Source: Deltaproteobacteria bacterium (GTDB lineage: Bacteria; Desulfobacterota; GWC2-55-46). Taken from it: 64,000 nt of DNA. Under the pieces are notes generated by a model. It saw nothing but the letters and a program-made list of their open reading frames with translations. It searched no databases and was not told the origin of the DNA. The stretch spans positions 21,318 to 85,317 of the forward strand of contig JACRCL010000026.1 in the NCBI GenBank assembly GCA_016219015.1. The letters are read 5' to 3'. Position 1 is the first letter of the stretch. Each line of letters opens with the position of its first letter. The translations under genes and the position numbers were made by a program. Of this stretch, positions 8,110 to 19,214 are shown piece by piece.

Positions 8110-9093
8110 ATGGAAAAACTGCTCAAGACCGCCCTTGAAAAAGGGCTTTCCGGCGAAGGCATCTCAAAAAGCGAGGCGCTCGAGTTCTCGGCCCTGCCCG
8201 ATAGCGCCATATTCGATATCCTCCCGGTGACAGGCCGGATAAGGGAATTCCACAAAGGGAATGAGGTAAACATCTGCGCGATAGTGAACGCCAAGAGCGG
8301 GCTCTGCAAGGAGGACTGCTCGTTCTGCGCCCAATCGGTCAAATACTCCACCGGCGTGAACGAATATCCAATACTCTCCCCGGAAAGCATAGCCGGAGCG
8401 GCCGTCGAGGCCGAGGGCTTCGGCGCGAGGGAGTTCTCCATCGTGACGAGCGGGACACGGATAGAGAAGGAAAAGGACATCTCCGCGCTCGAAGAGGCGC
8501 TCAAATCAATGAGCAACGCCACTTCCGTGGAGCGGTGCGCCTCGCTCGGCATAATGAGCAAGGATACCCTTAAAAGGCTTAAAGCGGGCGGCCTTCAGAG
8601 CTTCCACCATAACCTTGAGACAGGCCGGAGCTTCTTCCCCAAGGTCTGCACCACGCACGGATACGACGAGGACGTAAACGCCATAAGGGCCGCCAAGGAG
8701 CTCGGGCTCTTCGTATGCTCGGGCGGGATATTCGGGCTCGGGGAGGCGTGGGAGGACAGGATCGAGCTGGCCGAGACACTGAAAGAGCTCGACGTCGATT
8801 CGGTCCCGGTGAACTTCCTCAACCCGAGGCCGGGCACCCCGCTCGAAGGCGCCAGTTACCTTACTCCCCTCACATGCCTCAAGATAATCGCGCTGCTGCG
8901 CCTCATGCTCCCGGTAAAGGACATCGTCGTCTGCGGAGGCAGGCAGGTGAACCTGAGGGACCTCCAGCCCCTTATCTTCGCTGCCGGAGCGAACGGGATG
9001 ATGGCCGGGAATTATCTGACAACGCCCGGCAGGGACCCTAAGGAAGACTTAAAGATGCTTTCAGACCTCGGCTTAAGGCCGCGGGGGCATTGA
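8110..9093 (+). CDS. bioB: Biotin synthase
   Basis: Radical SAM CKEDCSFCAQS, CSGGIFGLGE, FLNPRPGTPL. Confidence 0.97.
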   Translation: MEKLLKTALEKGLSGEGISKSEALEFSALPDSAIFDILPVTGRIREFHKGNEVNICAIVNAKSGLCKEDCSFCAQSVKYSTGVNEYPILSPESIAGAAVEAEGFGAREFSIVTSGTRIEKEKDISALEEALKSMSNATSVERCASLGIMSKDTLKRLKAGGLQSFHHNLETGRSFFPKVCTTHGYDEDVNAIRAAKELGLFVCSGGIFGLGEAWEDRIELAETLKELDVDSVPVNFLNPRPGTPLEGASYLTPLTCLKIIALLRLMLPVKDIVVCGGRQVNLRDLQPLIFAAGANGMMAGNYLTTPGRDPKEDLKMLSDLGLRPRGH

Positions 9094-10289
9094 CAGACTT
9101 TAAAAAAACGTCCGCCTTTTTATCATCTCATCCAATGCGCGCACATATACTTGAAGAGCTTTCAAAGCTGAAGGCCGCAGGCCTTAAAAGGAGCTTGAAG
9201 CTCGTCGAAGGGCCTCAGGGCCCGAGGGTATCCGTCGATGGGAGGGAAGTTATACTCCTTTGCTCGAACGATTACCTCGGGCTTGCCAACGACCCTCTCG
9301 TGAAGGAGGCGGCGAAAGAGGCTATCGACAGGTGGGGCCTCGGCGCGGGCGCGTCCCGGCTCGTCTCAGGCAACATGGAGCCGCACATGATGCTCGAAGA
9401 GCGGATAAGGAGGTTCAAGGGGGCCGAGTCCGTCCTTCTCTTCAACTCCGGCTATAACGCCAACCTCGGCGTTATATGCGCCCTTGCGGGCCGCGATGCC
9501 GAGATATTCTCGGACAAATTAAACCACGCCTCCATCGTGGACGCGTGCGTCCTGAGCAGGGCAAGGTTCAAAAGATACCCGAACAGGGACCTCGGTTCGC
9601 TTGAAACTCTTTTGAGAATGTCGAAGGCAAGAAAGAAACTGATAGTCACCGACGGGGTCTTCAGCATGGACGGCACCATCGCCCCCTTGAAGGAGATAAC
9701 GGGCCTGCTCGACAGGTACGACGCGACCCTGTTCGTGGACGACGCGCACGCAACCGGGGTGCTCGGCCCAACGGGGCGCGGCACGCTTGAGTATTTCAAT
9801 GTGACCCACCCATCGATAATCCAGATGGGCACGCTCGGCAAGGCCCTCGGCGCTTTCGGCGCGTTTATCGCCGGGCCGGTAGAGCTTACAGAACTCCTCA
9901 TATCAAGGGCACGGCCTTTTATCTATACCACTGCCCTGCCCCCCGCCGTCTGCATGGCGGCGATAAAGGCGATAGACATAATCGACCAGAGGCCCACGCT
10001 GAGGGAAAGACTCTGGAAAAACGTTTCTATCCTCAAAAAGGGGCTTGAAGGCGCGGGCCTCGACACAATGGGGAGCGAGACGCAGATAATACCGGTTCTT
10101 ACCGGCACCGCTGAGAGGGCCACGGCAATAAGCGCTAAATTGCTTTCGATGGGCGTATTCATACATGGCATAAGGCCGCCAACCGTGCCGGAGGGGAAGT
10201 CACGGCTGAGGATAACCGTGACCGCCGCGCATACTGAAGAAGACCTGATACTCGCACTGTCAGCCATAAAAGAGGCTTTCAATGGATGA
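9090..10289 (+). CDS. bioF: 8-amino-7-oxononanoate synthase
   Basis: CSNDYLGLAND...GAGASRLVSGN...FVDDAHATGVLGPTGRGTLE...IQMGTLGKALGAFGAFIAG; TTG start overlapping the bioB stop. Confidence 0.96.
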   Translation: MTDFKKTSAFLSSHPMRAHILEELSKLKAAGLKRSLKLVEGPQGPRVSVDGREVILLCSNDYLGLANDPLVKEAAKEAIDRWGLGAGASRLVSGNMEPHMMLEERIRRFKGAESVLLFNSGYNANLGVICALAGRDAEIFSDKLNHASIVDACVLSRARFKRYPNRDLGSLETLLRMSKARKKLIVTDGVFSMDGTIAPLKEITGLLDRYDATLFVDDAHATGVLGPTGRGTLEYFNVTHPSIIQMGTLGKALGAFGAFIAGPVELTELLISRARPFIYTTALPPAVCMAAIKAIDIIDQRPTLRERLWKNVSILKKGLEGAGLDTMGSETQIIPVLTGTAERATAISAKLLSMGVFIHGIRPPTVPEGKSRLRITVTAAHTEEDLILALSAIKEAFNG

Positions 10290-11070
10290 GCCCCTTTTAT
10301 TCGTACACGGCTGGGCAACGGACAATTGGGTCTGGGAGGGAGTGGCGGAAAAGTTTGCCGGAAAGAGGGCTGTCCATAATAATAACCTACCGGGCCACGG
10401 GGGCAAAAAAAGCTGGAACGGGCCCACACTGGCCCCTGCAATTGCCGAGGTCTATGGGTACATCTCCGGCCTTCCGGAGAGGTCGGTCGTCGGCATAGGC
10501 TGGTCGCTCGGCGCGGAGATACTGATAGCCTCCGCCCTCAAGGATAGAAAGTTCAAGGCGCTCGTGCTCGCGGGAGCTACACCTTCGTTCGTGGAAAAAA
10601 AGGACTTCCCCTGGGGCCAGTCGAAGGCGCTGGTCAAAAGGATGATAATGGACATGAGGAAGGACCCGGCCTCGGCCTCGGAGCGGTTCTATCGATTGAA
10701 CTTCACATCCGATGAGATAAACCTCCCGGCGGCAAGGGCGTTTATCGAAAGGTACAGGTACCCGGGGCCGGTCTCGTGCGAGGGAGAAATCCCCGGATGT
10801 TTCCCGGCCTTCAGGTACGACGAGATGACCACGGCCCTCGAAGCATTACGCGATACCGATATGCGGCAGGGCCTGGGCGGGCTTGATATCCCCGTACTAA
10901 TCGCGCACGGGGAGGAGGATGTTGTCTGCCCGGCGGGTGCCGCGCGTTATCTCCATGAGCGTATAAAAAATTCACAGCTCGTCCTTTTCCGGGGCGCGGG
11001 CCACGCGCCGTTCCTGACTCAGGAAAAAAGTTTCAAAGAGGCCCTCGATAAGTTCCTTGCAGGGATATAA
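10282..11070 (+). CDS. bioH: BioH-like pimeloyl-ACP methyl ester carboxylesterase (alpha/beta hydrolase)
   Basis: LLFVHGWATDNWVW, nucleophile elbow GWSLG, terminal GAGHAPF; lies within the bio operon. Confidence 0.85.
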   Translation: MDEPLLFVHGWATDNWVWEGVAEKFAGKRAVHNNNLPGHGGKKSWNGPTLAPAIAEVYGYISGLPERSVVGIGWSLGAEILIASALKDRKFKALVLAGATPSFVEKKDFPWGQSKALVKRMIMDMRKDPASASERFYRLNFTSDEINLPAARAFIERYRYPGPVSCEGEIPGCFPAFRYDEMTTALEALRDTDMRQGLGGLDIPVLIAHGEEDVVCPAGAARYLHERIKNSQLVLFRGAGHAPFLTQEKSFKEALDKFLAGI

Positions 11071-11081
11071 GGGCTAAAAAA

Positions 11082-11917
11082 ATGCTGCCTGATAAAATAA
11101 AAATAAGAAGGTCTTTTTCAGAGGCCGCCTCTACCTATGACTCAAGCTCCGGGCTTCAGATGGAAGTCGCGGACGAGCTTGCGGCCATGGCTGCCGGGCT
11201 TGCCGCGAGGAAGGAATACGCCTGCCAGCCCTCCCTCGCGCCAATGCCGGTCTTCGCGGGTACGGACCATCTCGTCCTCGACATAGGCTGCGGCACGGGC
11301 AGGCTCATCGGCTCCCTAAAGAGGTCCTTCCCCGGCTCGATCGTATTGGGCTCCGACATCGCCCTGCCAATGGTAATGAAGGCACGGGAGAACCTGAAAG
11401 CATGCGGAGGTCTGACGGTATCTGACTGCGAGTCCCTGCCGTTCATGGATTCAATATTCGACATGGTGGTATCGAGCCTCACGTACCAGTGGACTGACAT
11501 AAGTGCGTCGATAAGCGAGGCGCAGAGGGTGCTAAAACCCGGAGGGCTCTTCTTATTCTCCACGCTCGGCCCCATGACCCTGCGCGAGTTAAGGGAGTGC
11601 ACCGGCGCTGGCGCGCCAGCCGCGTTCAAGGACGCCGTGGAGGTATCGTCAGAGCTTAAAAGGGCAGGGTTCGAGGAGGCCGCGTCCGGGCGCAAAACTA
11701 TCGTCAAAAGATACGGGAGCCTTAAGGAGCTTGCAAGGACGCTAAAAAATATCGGCGCCGCGCCCCGGCCTTCGGGTTGCCGCGATAAAGGGTTGTCGAA
11801 GGGGGCGCCCTTAAGAAGGGCCGGGGCGGCCTATGAAGAGCGGTTCCCCTCCCCTGAGGGCGGCATCGTAGCCACGTACGAGATAATCTTCGCCTCCGGG
11901 GTAAAGGGGGCGGCCCT

Positions 11918-11921
<4 letters not shown>
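11082..11921 (+). CDS. bioC: Malonyl-ACP O-methyltransferase
   Basis: SAM motif VLDIGCGTGRLIGSLK, SSLTYQWTDISASISEAQRVLKPGGLFLFSTLGPMTLREL. Confidence 0.92.
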
Positions 11922-13991
<2,070 letters not shown>

Positions 13992-14055
13992 GAGGAAAAG
14001 CTGAAAAGTTCGCCGGGATGCGTTACATGCGGCGCAATAGGAAGTTGGAATTACA

Positions 14056-14081
14056 GGGTTCAGGTTGCAAACCTGAACCCG
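14056..14081. repeat. Short palindrome GGGTTCAGGTTGCAAACCTGAACCC (copy 1 of 3 in window)
   Basis: Perfect inverted repeat; also at about 61608-61632 and 62798-62822. Confidence 0.85.
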
Positions 14082-14133
14082 CGTTGAGAGGGTGAGAGTT
14101 TTCCACTCCCTCGCCTTTTCACCCCCTCCCTAA

Positions 14134-14156
14134 CCCTCCCCCGTCAAGGGGGAGGG
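14134..14156. repeat. Hairpin CCCTCCCCC-GTCAA-GGGGGAGGG
   Basis: Direct reading; 9-bp perfect stem. Confidence 0.6.
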
Positions 14157-14201
14157 CATTAAGTGCGGCAAGCCTCAAGTATCTAACCCTAAAAAAAATA
14201 A

Positions 14202-14233
14202 AAACCGGCGGGGCCGGATGGCCCCGCCGGTTT
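14202..14233 (-). terminator. Rho-independent terminator of the aconitase gene
   Basis: AAACCGGCGGGGCC-GGAT-GGCCCCGCCGGTTT, 14-bp perfect stem between acn (minus) and bioD (plus); A-rich on + side, so T-rich after the stem on the minus strand. Confidence 0.88.
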
Positions 14234-14255
14234 CTCAGTTTTCTCCAACCGAAAT

Positions 14256-16190
14256 CTACTTGCCCTTCGCGGTCGTGTAGTTTAGGGTGCCTCCGGCGAG
14301 TATCGTATCTATCTGCCTCGGCGAATACCCGTGCTTCAGTTTTATCTCCTTGCCCTTTGTCACGTTCTTGAGGACGACGGAATCGCCGGAAGTAATACCC
14401 TTCTTGAGGCCCGGCAGCTCCAGCTCGTCGCCGTCGGATATCCCGTCGTAATCGGCGGGGTCCTCGAACGTAAGCGGGAGTATGCCGAAGTTCACGAGGT
14501 TGTCCTTATGAATCCTCGCGAAGCTCTTGGCCACTATCGCCTTTATGCCGAGGTACATGGGGCAGAGGGCCGCGTGCTCGCGCGACGAGCCCTGCCCGTA
14601 GTTCTCCCCGCCTATGACGAACCCGCCGCCCGCGGCCTTCGCCTTCTCATGGAACCTGGCGTCTATGGCCGAGAAGACGGACTCCGCGTACTTCGGCACG
14701 TTAGACCTGTACTTGAGCCATGTGCCCGCAGGGGTGATGTGGTCGGTCGTGATGTTGTCGCCGAGCTTTATGAGGACCTTGCCCTTGAGGCTGTCGGAAA
14801 GCGCGCCCTGCTTCGGCAGCTCCTTTATGTTCGGCCCGCGGACGATATTGACCTTCGAGGGGTCTTTCGCGGGCGGCACTACCATCGAGTCGTCCACGAG
14901 GAACTTTGCCGGGAGCTTCACCTTCGGGTATTTCCCGAGCTTCCTCGGGTCGGTTATGACGCCGTAGATCGCGGCGGCCACGGCGACCTCGGGGCTGCAG
15001 AGGTAGACCTTGCCGTCCTTGGTGCCGCTCCTGCCTTCGAAGTTCCTGTTGAAAGTCCTCAATGATACGCCGCCGGACGGGGGCGATTGGCCGTTGCCGA
15101 TGCAGGGGCCGCAGGTGGCCTCCAGTATCCGAGCGCCCGCCTCTATCATGTGCGAGAGGCCCTTGTTCAACGATATCATGTCGAGGACCTGCTTCGAGCC
15201 GGGGGATATGGTCATGCTCACCTCGGGGTGGACCTTGAACCCGCCTTTCTTGAAGGTATCGGCTACGAGCATCAGGTCCCTGTAGGAAGAGTTGGTGCAG
15301 CTCCCCACGCAGACCTGGTCTACCTTCATGCCCTCTATCTCGGAGACCTTGCATACCGCGTCGGGCATGTGGGGCCTCGCTATCATCGGCTCTAACTTGC
15401 CGAGGTCGAGGTCTATCCTCTCGTCGTACTTCGCGTCCTCGTCGGCCTTCAATTCATTCCAGTCGGCCTCCCTGCCCTGCGCCTTGAGGAACTCCTTCGT
15501 GACGTCGTCGCTGGGGAATACCGAGGTCGTGGCCCCGAGCTCCGCGCCCATGTTCGTGATAGTGGCGCGCTCCGGGACCGTAAGGTTCTTGACGCCCTCC
15601 CCGCCGTATTCGATGACCTTGCCTACGCCGCCCTTGACCGTGAGCTTCCGTAAAATTTCAAGTATCACGTCCTTCGCGGAGACCCAGGGCTTGAGTTTCC
15701 CCTTGAGGTTGACGAGCACGACCTTGGGGTACGTAAGGCTGAAAGCCCCTCCGCCCATGGCTACCGCGACGTCGAGCCCGCCCGCCCCGATGGCGAGCAT
15801 GCCTATGCCGCCGCTGGTGGGGGTGTGGCTGTCGGAACCGAGAAGCGTCTTGCCGGGCTTGCCGAACCTTTCGAGATGGACCTGGTGGCAGATGCCGTTG
15901 CCGGGCCTTGAGAAGTATATGCCGTACTTGGAGGCAAGGGTCTGAAGGAACCTGTGGTCGTCGGCGTTCTCGAAGCCGCCGTACTGGAGCGTGTTGTGGT
16001 CTACATAGCTTACGGAAAGCTCTGTCCTGACCTTCGGCACGCCCATGGCCTCGAACTGCAGGTACGCCATCGTGCCCGTTGCGTCCTGCGTAAGGGTCTG
16101 GTCGATCCTGATATTTACTTCTTTACCCTGCTGAGCCTCCCCGGAAACGAGGTGTCCGTCGATAAGCTTCTGCGCGACGTTCTTTGCCAC
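14256..16190 (-). CDS. acn: Aconitate hydratase
   Basis: LLGSDSHTPTSGGIGMLAIGAGGLDVA, VGSCTNSSYRDL, ATCGPCIGNGQSPP, GENYGQGSSREHAAL. Confidence 0.95.
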   Translation of the reverse strand: MAKNVAQKLIDGHLVSGEAQQGKEVNIRIDQTLTQDATGTMAYLQFEAMGVPKVRTELSVSYVDHNTLQYGGFENADDHRFLQTLASKYGIYFSRPGNGICHQVHLERFGKPGKTLLGSDSHTPTSGGIGMLAIGAGGLDVAVAMGGGAFSLTYPKVVLVNLKGKLKPWVSAKDVILEILRKLTVKGGVGKVIEYGGEGVKNLTVPERATITNMGAELGATTSVFPSDDVTKEFLKAQGREADWNELKADEDAKYDERIDLDLGKLEPMIARPHMPDAVCKVSEIEGMKVDQVCVGSCTNSSYRDLMLVADTFKKGGFKVHPEVSMTISPGSKQVLDMISLNKGLSHMIEAGARILEATCGPCIGNGQSPPSGGVSLRTFNRNFEGRSGTKDGKVYLCSPEVAVAAAIYGVITDPRKLGKYPKVKLPAKFLVDDSMVVPPAKDPSKVNIVRGPNIKELPKQGALSDSLKGKVLIKLGDNITTDHITPAGTWLKYRSNVPKYAESVFSAIDARFHEKAKAAGGGFVIGGENYGQGSSREHAALCPMYLGIKAIVAKSFARIHKDNLVNFGILPLTFEDPADYDGISDGDELELPGLKKGITSGDSVVLKNVTKGKEIKLKHGYSPRQIDTILAGGTLNYTTAKGK

Positions 16191-16225
16191 TGTAATCCTC
16201 CTTTTTGGGTCGAAGACCTATCTTT

Positions 16226-16357
16226 AGGCTGCCTCTAAAAATTGTTCTTTTTCCTGACCTCTGCGTCAGGTCGAAAATAAAAATGGCCATTTGCTCCGCT
16301 TTTTATTTCCGCCCTTCCTTGACTTCAGAAAAAATTCCTAATTTTTAGACGCATCCT
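16226..16357. repeat. Dispersed MITE-like element, copy 2
   Basis: AGGCTGCCTCTAAAAATTGTTC...GGAATTTTTTCTGAAG (rc)...GACGCATCCT; flanked by TTTA on both sides. Confidence 0.88.
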
Positions 16358-16544
16358 TTATTAAATCATTATAACTTAAAGCCCCTTTTATATTCCATGA
16401 AAAACAGGGACTTATGACGAGTGTGCGAGGGAATAAAGATTACATGAAGGGTGATTAAAAGTCAATACCAAACAATTGAAGGGCTCCGGGCGGCTATAAA
16501 AAAATGTAAAGGGGCAACGGGGCACGGCCATTTCATCTTGAAAA

Positions 16545-16578
16545 AAAAGGGGCCGCGGCTAAAGCCGCGGCCCCTTTT
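16545..16578. terminator. Bidirectional-looking intrinsic terminator downstream of tRNA-Phe
   Basis: AAAAGGGGCCGCGGCT-AA-AGCCGCGGCCCCTTTT, 16-bp perfect stem. Confidence 0.88.
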
Positions 16579-16588
16579 AGAATTCACA

Positions 16589-16664
16589 TGGTGCCCAGGG
16601 ACGGAATCGAACCGCCGACACGAGAATTTTCAGTCCTCTGCTCTACCGGCTGAGCTACCTGGGC
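16589..16664 (-). tRNA. tRNA-Phe (GAA)
   Basis: Minus strand GCCCAGGTAGCTCAGCCGGTAGAGCAGAGGACTGAAAATTCTCGTGTCGGCGGTTCGATTCCGTCCCTGGGCACCA; cloverleaf, loop CTGAAAA, CCA encoded. Confidence 0.96.
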
Positions 16665-16834
16665 AAACCGTGCATAGACATATTAAAATAATTTAAACCG
16701 TCCGTATTGTCAAGAGTTTTGTAGCGGAAAGGTGGGTAAAAGAGCCTTAGTGAAGGCCGCCTAGCAGAAAGTTTTTCCGGCCGGGGAGCGCCTTACCACG
16801 GGAGAATGGCCAAGAGGGGGGATCTGTTCCCGCT

Positions 16835-17329
16835 TCAGTTCACCGCCAGCGGGATATTAGCCTGCTCCGCGCCCGATTCGTCCGTGAGGGTCATGAGATT
16901 GTCCGTTATATCGACTACCTTTATCTTCCCGTCTATCACGTCGCCCTTTTTAAGGATGAATATATCCGCTCCCCTTGATACGAACACCTTCCTGTCCGCG
17001 CCTTTCTCCACAAAGCCGATGAACTTCGCCTGAGCGGCGAACACCCGCAGCGCGGATGGCGGAGCGGGCGGGGGCGGAGCGGCCATGACCGGCGGCGCTG
17101 GCTTTTCCACCCTGGGCCTTTCTGCCGCGGTCTTGACGGGGCTGAATATGTCCTTTATGACGCCTTTGTATTGGGGCCGGGGCCTGTCAAGGAGGGCGAG
17201 CGTCAGTCCGTGGCCGTTCGCGTCCTTGCGCTCCGGGGCCTTTCTCGCGACGAACAGCTTAAGGTCGTACGCGATCACCCCTGCCCAGAGTATGGCGAGT
17301 ATTATAAGGAGCCGTTTCTTTCCGTCCAT
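16835..17329 (-). CDS. PilP/GspC-like component of a T2SS/type IV filament system
   Basis: N-terminal TM, Pro-rich linker, C-terminal FIGFVEKGADRKVFVSRGADIFILKKGDVIDGKIKVVDI; position in operon. Confidence 0.7.
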   Translation of the reverse strand: MDGKKRLLIILAILWAGVIAYDLKLFVARKAPERKDANGHGLTLALLDRPRPQYKGVIKDIFSPVKTAAERPRVEKPAPPVMAAPPPPAPPSALRVFAAQAKFIGFVEKGADRKVFVSRGADIFILKKGDVIDGKIKVVDITDNLMTLTDESGAEQANIPLAVN

Positions 17330-17338
17330 ATAAGCCGT

Positions 17339-17830
17339 TTACCTGTAATAGGCCGAAAGCCTTATATTGAGCCCTATCGCGCCGTCTTCTCCCCTGCCGC
17401 TCGCCAGCGTTATCTCCTCTATGACCACCGGGCGCTTCGACGACTCTATCTCGTATATGAACCTTTTTATCTGCTGGTAGCGCCCCTCGACGGGCAGGGA
17501 GATCGTGTACCTTGAAATATCGGTATCCTTTACGGCCTCGGGGCTGTAGCTCCCGGCAGGCGCCTTGAGGTCGTTCCTCCTGGCCGACTCGAGCACCTCT
17601 TTTAAAATCCCCGTAAGCTCGTTGGCGTCAGGGAGGCCTTTTTTGAAGGAGTCTACCGAAGATGCCGCGCCGCTGCCGGGCCTCAGCCGGGACACCCTGT
17701 CTTCGAGAGAGGACAGCTCCGTCCTCTGCGCCCCTATGACCTTCAGGCCGAATATTATGTCCGCGGCGATAAGGAGGACGGAGAATACAAGGAGCAGGAC
17801 CGGGGGCTTTTTAAGGATACTCCGGCTCAT
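17339..17830 (-). CDS. PilO/GspM-like inner-membrane protein
   Basis: N-terminal TM and coiled-coil, YTISLPVEGRYQQIKRFIYEIESSKRPVVIEEITL. Confidence 0.75.
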   Translation of the reverse strand: MSRSILKKPPVLLLVFSVLLIAADIIFGLKVIGAQRTELSSLEDRVSRLRPGSGAASSVDSFKKGLPDANELTGILKEVLESARRNDLKAPAGSYSPEAVKDTDISRYTISLPVEGRYQQIKRFIYEIESSKRPVVIEEITLASGRGEDGAIGLNIRLSAYYR

Positions 17831-18366
17831 GGCGCCTTCCCCGCGCCGTAGGAGGCATGGATATTGAATATCACCATCCCCGCGCCCGAGGGCTTGCCTT
17901 CCTCGTGCTTCAAAAGGAATACCTCTTTGAAGTGTCCGGACGAGCCCATCGAATCTACCATCGCAAGGACGCCCTTCATGCCTTTGGCGGCCCCGGTGAT
18001 ATTTATCCTACTGTTCCTGAAATCCGGGCTTATCTGAAGTATCTGGACCCCGTCCGGGACGCTCTCCTCGAGGCCGCTTAGAAGCCCGGTCCACGAGAAG
18101 GCCTTTCTCGAGACGAAGCTGTTTATGAACTCGACGTCCCTTTTAATCAGTTTTGGGTCGCTCTCCCCCTGTTTAGCCCCCGCGCCGGCTTCAGCCCTTG
18201 AGAGCCTTTCAACGGAGCGGGCTATCTCCAGCCTGTTCATCCTGTACGACTGAAATGTATGCGCGGTATAGAGGACGGAAAAGGCGAGGAGGGCGAGCGA
18301 CACCAGCAGGAGGCTTGAGCCTTCCCTGTCTTTACGGCCTGCGAGGTTTATGTCTATCTTCTGCAT
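17827..18366 (-). CDS. PilN/GspL C-terminal-like membrane protein
   Basis: MQKIDINLAGRKDREGSSLLLVSLALLAFSVLYTAHTF..., gene order. Confidence 0.7.
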   Translation of the reverse strand: MQKIDINLAGRKDREGSSLLLVSLALLAFSVLYTAHTFQSYRMNRLEIARSVERLSRAEAGAGAKQGESDPKLIKRDVEFINSFVSRKAFSWTGLLSGLEESVPDGVQILQISPDFRNSRINITGAAKGMKGVLAMVDSMGSSGHFKEVFLLKHEEGKPSGAGMVIFNIHASYGAGKAP

Positions 18367-18370
18367 ATCG

Positions 18371-19213
18371 TCAGGAAGACGCGGACGCGATCGCGCCTAT
18401 CGCCGAGAGCATGTTTATGGGGATTTTTTCGAGGCCGGGACCCTTAAGCCTTACGAGGGAATCCGGGCTTACCGCGCTTAAGTCCATCGACCCGCGCAAG
18501 TCCCCGGCAAGGCCGGGGGCGCAGTTGAAAAGGAAGGCCTTCGTCAGGTTCACTTCGGGGTTCCTGCCCCTGTAGAAAAGGAAAGACGAGCCTGCCTCCC
18601 TTACCGCCTCGTTATCGTCGTTCACGCCCTTGCACCTGTAGAAATCGAGCGCGCCGTCCCTGAAGACCGCCGTCGAGATGTACTCCTCGCCCCGTACCAG
18701 TATGGAGAAATCCCCTTCAGGCGCTTTTGGGGCGAAGAGGTTATAGATGTCGAACGAATGGAGGCTTATCCTCTCAGCGTAAAGCCCCGCGGAGGAAAGC
18801 CCTTCCTCGATATGGGCCAGGACAGAGCCCTTTATCGCCACCGCGAGCGCCTTTACCTTCTTCCCTTTTGAAAGCACCATGAAATCGACCCTGTCCGAGG
18901 GGCCGGCGTTCATCTCCCTGCCCGCCCGGAGCCTTATTATCTCCCCGGCCTCGCGCGCCTTTGCCGGGAGCTCCTCGAACTCGAATACCGCGGCCTTTGC
19001 CATAGTGTCCGGGATAGACACGGCGACATGGCCGCCCTTTGCCCCGAACGACCTCACCGCCGCGGCCGCGCCTTCGGCCAGCGCTTTGGGGTCGGTAAGA
19101 ACGGCAGGCGCGCTCCCGTAGTCCGACAGGACCCAGCCGCCGCCGTTCCTGTGGGCCCTTACGGCGGATACCGCGTCCCGGCCTATGCTTACGCCTAAAA
19201 TCTTTTTAAGCAT
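18371..19213 (-). CDS. PilM-like actin-fold assembly protein
   Basis: ILGVSIGRDAVSAVRAHRNGGGWVL...AVSIPDTMAKAAVFEFEELP; operon context. Confidence 0.7.
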   Translation of the reverse strand: MLKKILGVSIGRDAVSAVRAHRNGGGWVLSDYGSAPAVLTDPKALAEGAAAAVRSFGAKGGHVAVSIPDTMAKAAVFEFEELPAKAREAGEIIRLRAGREMNAGPSDRVDFMVLSKGKKVKALAVAIKGSVLAHIEEGLSSAGLYAERISLHSFDIYNLFAPKAPEGDFSILVRGEEYISTAVFRDGALDFYRCKGVNDDNEAVREAGSSFLFYRGRNPEVNLTKAFLFNCAPGLAGDLRGSMDLSAVSPDSLVRLKGPGLEKIPINMLSAIGAIASASS

Positions 19214-19214
19214 A

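Noticed and set aside
16451-16696. 81-aa ORF across the tRNA-Phe locus
   Set aside because: Overlaps the terminator and tRNA on the opposite strand.
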